A stretch of 7,414 bases of DNA from the NCBI GenBank assembly GCA_003499325.1, contig DNIP01000182.1:1-7414 (forward strand), in the 5' to 3' direction. Below are positions 6,454-7,414 of this stretch, piece after piece (positions within the stretch are counted from its first letter, which is position 1; each line of letters starts with the position of its first letter). The position numbers and the translations under genes were made by a program. This DNA comes from Oscillospiraceae bacterium (lineage in GTDB: Bacteria > Bacillota > Clostridia > Oscillospirales > Acutalibacteraceae). The notes beneath the pieces were generated by a model, which saw nothing but the letters and a program-made list of their open reading frames with translations, ran no database searches and had not been told where the DNA came from.

Positions 6454-6472
6454 AATAAATTATCTTATGTAA

Positions 6473-6501
6473 ATTGTAATAAATAACCCGCCAAAAGTCA
6501 A
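6473..6501 (-). promoter_or_regulatory. Promoter of the sigma factor / zinc-ribbon unit
   Basis: On the minus strand there is -35 TTGACT (6496-6501), a 17-nt spacer, and -10 TACAAT (6473-6478); each hexamer is one base from consensus. Transcription would start near 6466. An imperfect inverted repeat (CCCGC 6487-6491, GCGGG 6522-6526) covers the -35 and is a possible operator. Confidence 0.8.
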
Positions 6502-6526
6502 CAGGTTTTTCAAAAACAGTAGCGGG
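6487..6526. promoter_or_regulatory. Inverted repeat over the -35 of the sigma promoter
   Basis: The outer arms CCCGC (6487-6491) and GCGGG (6522-6526) enclose a second palindrome, GTTTTT-c-AAAAAC (6505-6517). The block spans the -35 at 6496-6501. Nested symmetry at this place could be an operator, but the outer arms are short and may be chance. Confidence 0.3.
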
Positions 6527-6596
6527 AAAGAATGACAAATTCTTTACAATAGCATGCAATTTGTGCATTATAAACAGTATTTTTCAATATTTTTAG

Positions 6597-6625
6597 TTTA
6601 CAACCATAAAGAAGTGTGTTATAAT
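6597..6625 (+). promoter_or_regulatory. Promoter of the comM-like gene
   Basis: There is a -35 TTTACA (6597-6602), a 17-nt spacer, and a perfect -10 TATAAT (6620-6625) on the plus strand. Transcription would start near 6632, leaving a leader of about 112 nt. It is divergent from the sigma promoter; the two -35 boxes are about 95 nt apart. Confidence 0.8.
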
Positions 6626-6645
6626 ACAAATCAACAAAAATCGAA

Positions 6646-6668
6646 CAAAAATGCGATAAGCGTTTTTG
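6646..6668 (+). other. Hairpin in the comM-like leader
   Basis: CAAAAATGC (6646-6654) pairs with GCGTTTTTG (6660-6668) over 9 bp with one G-U pair and a 5-nt loop, about 14 nt into the predicted transcript. No U-tract follows. Its role is unknown. Confidence 0.4.
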
Positions 6669-6743
6669 GGTCAACTGAGGCGTTACAAATACAAAAAGGA
6701 TAATGCCGAATGTCAACAAGTGAGAAAAAAAGAAGGGTAGATT

Positions 6744-7414
6744 ATGGTAGTAAAATGCAACAGCCTCGGATTATTCGGACTGAATACCTATGCCATCGAG
6801 ATCGAAGCCGACCTCTCGCGCGGAATGGCGGCGTTCGACATTGTCGGACTGCCCGATACGGCGGTCAAGGAGAGCAGGGATCGTGTGCGCTCCGCCATGA
6901 AAAACTGCGGCTTTGAATTCCCGAATTCGCGCCTGATCCTCAACCTCGCGCCCGCGGATATCAAGAAAGAGGGTCCGCTGTATGATCTGCCCATCCTGAT
7001 CACGGTGCTCAAGGCGACGCGGCAGATCAACGCGAATACCGACGACAGCGCGTTCATCGGCGAGCTGAGTCTTTCGGGCGAGCTGCGGGGCGTCAACGGC
7101 GTGCTGCCGATGGCGATCGCCGCGCGTGAGCAGGGGCTGAAGAAGCTCTATGTCCCTGCTGTCAACGCCAACGAGGGCGCGGTGGTGGACGGGCTCGAGG
7201 TCTATCCCGTGGCGCACGTATTTGAGCTGATCGACCATTTGATGGGGCGCAGACAGATCGCGCCCGCCGTATTCCGAAACAGCGATCAGCTGCCCGACAG
7301 CACGCTGGATTTCTCGCAGGTAAAGGGTCAGGCGGAGGCGAAGCGCGCGCTGGAGATCGCCGCCGCGGGCGGACACAATGTCCTCTTGATCGGATCGCCC
7401 GGCGCGGGCAAAAG
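6744..7414 (+). CDS. comM: ComM/YifB-family Mg-chelatase-like AAA+ ATPase (3' end outside window)
   Basis: The first 223 codons are present. The N-terminal domain (about 1-170) is the ChlI-like/Lon-type fold of ComM/YifB proteins: it starts [20 protein letters not shown] and has [21 protein letters not shown] (31-51), the [22 protein letters not shown] block (63-84), and [21 protein letters not shown] (104-124). The AAA+ domain then begins ([25 protein letters not shown]) and the window ends inside Walker A (GSPGAGK, 217-223). Full-length proteins of the family are about 500 aa. In Gram-negative competent bacteria ComM is a hexameric helicase that aids branch migration during transformation. 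In Clostridia the role is less tested. The start ATG has AAGGG at 6734-6738. It is divergent from a SigH-like factor; a regulatory link is possible but unproven. Confidence 0.95.
   Translation, partial: MVVKCNSLGLFGLNTYAIEIEADLSRGMAAFDIVGLPDTAVKESRDRVRSAMKNCGFEFPNSRLILNLAPADIKKEGPLYDLPILITVLKATRQINANTDDSAFIGELSLSGELRGVNGVLPMAIAAREQGLKKLYVPAVNANEGAVVDGLEVYPVAHVFELIDHLMGRRQIAPAVFRNSDQLPDSTLDFSQVKGQAEAKRALEIAAAGGHNVLLIGSPGAGK

Noticed and set aside
6413..6568. Sigma factor starting at the far upstream ATG
   Set aside because: This would need translation of DNA that contains the -35 and -10 of its own best promoter, and the added residues are AT-rich with no sigma-like features.
6694..6715. SigH-type promoter (AGGA ... 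GAAT) before the comM-like gene
   Set aside because: AAAAGGATAA and GAAT are present but the spacing is only about 4 nt, far less than a SigH promoter needs. The AGGA part is better read as a ribosome site.
6771..7376. Minus-strand frame opposite the comM-like gene
   Set aside because: The plus strand codes an unmistakable ComM/YifB N-terminus with promoter and ribosome site. The antisense frame is a shadow.

Overview
The window looks like chromosomal DNA from a Gram-positive anaerobe of the class Clostridia, probably near Ruminococcaceae/Oscillospiraceae. This placement is inference. It rests on AGGAGG-type ribosome binding sites, TTGxxx/TATAAT promoters, a SigH-like sigma factor, a TrmK/NIF3 pair as in Bacillota, a stand-alone DUF1858 redox-disulfide protein, and short palindromic intergenic repeats. 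No phage, transposase, CRISPR or rRNA/tRNA gene was seen. It reads mostly as ordinary core genome, with some unusual intergenic structure.

Layout, left to right. (1) Positions 1-3565 hold one minus-strand transcription unit. It starts at a promoter (TTGCAA-N17-TATAAT) near 3537-3565 and reads leftward: trmB (tRNA m7G46 methyltransferase), a lipoprotein with FG-GAP/VCBS-like calcium-loop motifs, an OmpR/PhoB-type response regulator, and the N-terminal part of a membrane sensor histidine kinase that leaves the window. The regulator-kinase gap (357-639) is unusual. It carries a heptad-built inverted repeat, a perfect 9-bp palindrome that contains the regulator's stop codon, and two hairpins before the kinase start. 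(2) Positions 3660-5410 hold a compact minus-strand operon with its own promoter (TTGTAT-N17-TATAAT) and a strong terminator: DUF1858 protein, trmK (1-nt overlap), NIF3-family protein (14-nt overlap). A REP-like hairpin lies in its leader. (3) Positions 5433-6501 hold a minus-strand unit from a very good promoter (TTGACT-N17-TACAAT): a SigH-like sigma-70 family factor, then a two-ribbon zinc-binding protein, closed by a perfect 10-bp terminator. (4) Divergently, on the plus strand, TTTACA-N17-TATAAT at 6597-6625 drives a ComM/YifB-type Mg-chelatase-like AAA+ gene that is cut by the window edge in its Walker A motif.

Together the genes cover tRNA modification (trmB, trmK), envelope signalling (lipoprotein, regulator, kinase), a transcription factor with a small zinc protein, and a DNA-processing-type ATPase. 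No clearly new multi-gene system is visible. The items most worth a second look are the repeat-filled regulator-kinase junction and the start codon of the sigma factor.
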